From positions 29,968 to 93,967 of the forward strand of contig JAOASJ010000008.1 in assembly GCA_030158725.1 (NCBI GenBank): a stretch of DNA of 64,000 nt, read 5' to 3'. The notes under the pieces were generated by a model that made no database searches, was not told the DNA's origin, and was given only the letters and a program-made list of their open reading frames with translations. Source of the DNA: Bacteroidia bacterium. Its GTDB lineage: Bacteria; Bacteroidota; Bacteroidia; NS11-12g; UBA955. Positions 62,149-64,000 of this stretch are shown piece by piece (positions within the stretch are counted from its first letter, which is position 1; each line of letters opens with the position of its first letter). Position numbers and translations under genes: made by a program.

Positions 62149-64000
62149 ACTTCCCAATTCACATATTTTTAATCATTCCTTTCATCGGATTAATCCTCAG
62201 TTTTTTAATCCCTTCAAAGAAAGAAATCTTAATATCAAGATTGGCTTTTTATACTGCTGGCTTGACATTGCTTGTATTTCTTGGTTTTATAGTTTCCTGG
62301 TTTAGCCACGGCCATCCTTCCATTAACATTGCTGAAGTTGCTTTATACAGAACACATGGTTATGAATTTGTGGTCGATTTATATTTCGACAAAATATCTG
62401 CCGTATACCTAATGGTGGGTGGTATGTTGACTTTCTTAATCACCATATACAGCCGTTATTATTTACACCGTGAAAAAGGTTATAAAAGATTCTTTAGCAC
62501 CATTTTGCTTTTCTATTTAGGTTATAACACAACTGTATTATCCGGTAATTTTGAAACCCTATTTATAGGATGGGAACTATTGGGAATTTCATCCTTCTTA
62601 TTGATTGCATTTTACAGAGAACGTTACCTTCCTGTTAGAAATGCCGTTAAAGTATTTACCATCTATAGAATTGGGGATGTAGGTATACTTTTGGCCATGT
62701 GGGCGAGTCACCACTTATGGCACGAAAACATCACCTTCGCTAAGTTGTACAATTACAATTTGGTGCATGAACATTTGCAAAACCACAGTTTGATTGGCGT
62801 TATTATCTCATTGGGATTATTGGTGGCAGCTGCTGCAAAATCAGCCCAATTGCCATTCTCCTCTTGGCTACCAAGAGCAATGGAAGGACCGACCAGTTCG
62901 AGTGCCATTTTTTACGGTTCCTTATCTGTGCATTTTGGGGTGTTTTTATTGTTAAGAACCTTCCCTTTTTGGGAGCAACAAACTTCGGTAAGAATTTTAA
63001 TTGGATTATTAGGACTTAGCACAGCTATAGTAACTACTTTAATTGCGCGGGTACAGTCGTCTATCAAGAGTCAAATTGCTTACGCTTCAATTGGGCAAAT
63101 CGGAATAATCTTCATCGAAGTAGCAGCAGGTTTTGAAACCTTGGCTTTGATACACTTTGCTGGAAATGCCTTTTTAAGAACCTATCAATTACTGGTTTCT
63201 CCTTCAGTGGTTAGTTACTTAATTAAAGAACAATTTTATAATTTTGTTCCTAGGCAGCGACATTTCGAAGGTGGCTTGCCAAAGAAAATCGAATACTCAC
63301 TTTATATCCTAAGCATGAAAGAATTTAACCTCGACCATGTGATGAATGTTTGGATATTCCATCCAATGAAAATTGTTGGAAAAAAATTAAATTTCATAAC
63401 CCTTAAAAATGTCTTTTACTTTTTTATCCCAGTATACATACTTGGCATGGTGTTGCTGCATTGGGAAGATTTAATTCCAAAAACGGTACACAATGTTTTA
63501 CCAACCATTTTCTCATTTATTGGCTTGGCAATGGTATTAAAATCATTCTCTGAAAGACGCTCGCCCCAATTGGCATGGCTGTTATTGGTAATGAATCACT
63601 TTTGGGTTGCCCTTGCAATTTCGCACAATGAACATTTCAACGCAGAACACATATCCTTGTACTTAAGTGGTGTAGTTACCTGTGGCATACTAGGATTCTA
63701 TGCATTAAGTCGCTTGAAACGCTTAGAACCGAAGTATTTCGACTTGAACAAGTATTACGGACATGCCTATGAATATCCATTGTTGGCTTTTGTGTTTTTA
63801 CTGGCCAGTTTGGGACTAATGGGCTTTCCAATTTCTCCAACTTTTATCGGCGAGGACTTGATTTTTAGCCATATCCGCGATGATCAATTCTTCTTGGCAT
63901 TCTTTAATTCGTTAGCATTCATCATGGGAGGAATTGCTATTATCAGAATGTATGCCCGATTGTTTTTAGGTCCACACATTAAAACCTACCACGAAACCCC
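62145..64000 (+). CDS. dabB: DabB, NuoL-like membrane subunit of the inorganic carbon transporter, partial
   Basis: Inner-membrane proton-channel-like subunit, about 618 residues visible, cut by the right edge. It starts at the ATG overlapping the dabA stop (MNFPIHIFLIIPFIGLILSF). It has many hydrophobic segments and the antiporter-family core: FETLFIGWELLGISSF, KSAQLPFSSWLPRAM, then GPTSSSAIFYGSLSV. Lys in the KSAQLPF segment and Glu in GWELLG are the conserved channel residues of this superfamily. Its position after dabA identifies it as DabB rather than complex I NuoL; no nuo genes adjoin it. Confidence 0.9.
   Translation, partial: MNFPIHIFLIIPFIGLILSFLIPSKKEILISRLAFYTAGLTLLVFLGFIVSWFSHGHPSINIAEVALYRTHGYEFVVDLYFDKISAVYLMVGGMLTFLITIYSRYYLHREKGYKRFFSTILLFYLGYNTTVLSGNFETLFIGWELLGISSFLLIAFYRERYLPVRNAVKVFTIYRIGDVGILLAMWASHHLWHENITFAKLYNYNLVHEHLQNHSLIGVIISLGLLVAAAAKSAQLPFSSWLPRAMEGPTSSSAIFYGSLSVHFGVFLLLRTFPFWEQQTSVRILIGLLGLSTAIVTTLIARVQSSIKSQIAYASIGQIGIIFIEVAAGFETLALIHFAGNAFLRTYQLLVSPSVVSYLIKEQFYNFVPRQRHFEGGLPKKIEYSLYILSMKEFNLDHVMNVWIFHPMKIVGKKLNFITLKNVFYFFIPVYILGMVLLHWEDLIPKTVHNVLPTIFSFIGLAMVLKSFSERRSPQLAWLLLVMNHFWVALAISHNEHFNAEHISLYLSGVVTCGILGFYALSRLKRLEPKYFDLNKYYGHAYEYPLLAFVFLLASLGLMGFPISPTFIGEDLIFSHIRDDQFFLAFFNSLAFIMGGIAIIRMYARLFLGPHIKTYHET

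Noticed and set aside
62145..64000. NuoL of respiratory complex I
   Set aside because: It overlaps dabA and no other nuo genes are present; the DabB assignment explains the context.
1..64000. CRISPR arrays, tRNAs, rRNAs, insertion sequences and phage genes
   Set aside because: I looked for repeats with spacers, cloverleaf-like sequences, transposase motifs and phage proteins and found none; a tRNAscan or Rfam run would be needed to be certain.

Overview
The window comes from a Bacteroidota chromosome, most likely a free-living, aerobic, Flavobacterium- or Sphingobacterium/Chitinophaga-like organism. The evidence is a type IX secretion/gliding locus (PorV, PorU, a PorP/SprF-like protein, GldJ), several proteins with T9SS C-terminal sorting domains, low G+C, Bacteroidota-style -7 promoter boxes (TAnnTTTG) in front of many genes, and TTG starts. 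I saw no rRNA, tRNA, transposase, phage or CRISPR.

Layout. 1-5.2 kb: the start of murF, a secreted FG-GAP protein, a DUF1801 protein, a fatty acid desaturase and a metallo-beta-lactamase hydrolase. 5.2-13.1 kb: the T9SS/gliding divergon, with porU-porV leftward and porP/sprF-like plus gldJ rightward, closed by a strong terminator. 13.2-22 kb: DEAD-box helicase, pabB, uvrC, an mlaE-mlaF-mlaD lipid-transport operon, a G+C-rich structured non-coding island (about 20160-20350) and purH. 22-28.2 kb: four consecutive leftward genes for exported Omp28-like proteins, each with a CxxC motif. At least three have their own promoter and are followed by a terminator. 28.3-40.7 kb: housekeeping genes (comB-like phosphatase, TPR protein, GT2, membrane protein, gpmI, inositol-phosphatase family, PyrR-like phosphoribosyltransferase, pgk, polyprenyl synthase, sucA, esterase). 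40.7-48.6 kb: an AT-rich surface-glycan cluster (two glycosyltransferase-like proteins, two FkbM methyltransferases, GMD-like epimerase, C-methyltransferase, Wzx-like flippase). 48.6-57.8 kb: a large subtilisin-like T9SS cargo, polA, a hotdog thioesterase, smpB, a beta-barrel protein and a small lipoprotein. 57.9-64 kb: a PcaF-like thiolase, a small secreted protein and dabA-dabB for inorganic carbon uptake; dabB runs off the right edge.

How the genes work together. PorU/PorV form the T9SS attachment step, which would process and anchor the window's sorting-domain proteins (FG-GAP protein, two Omp28-like proteins, subtilisin). GldJ and the PorP/SprF-like protein belong to the same motor and secretion machinery. 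MlaEFD and the glycan cluster serve the outer membrane. DabAB would supply bicarbonate to the cytoplasm.

Promoter boxes lie only 4-15 nt before many start codons. I used them to correct several starts that a longest-ORF rule would place upstream. This points to very short or absent 5' leaders. All coordinates and G+C figures were worked out by hand, and no database search was possible.
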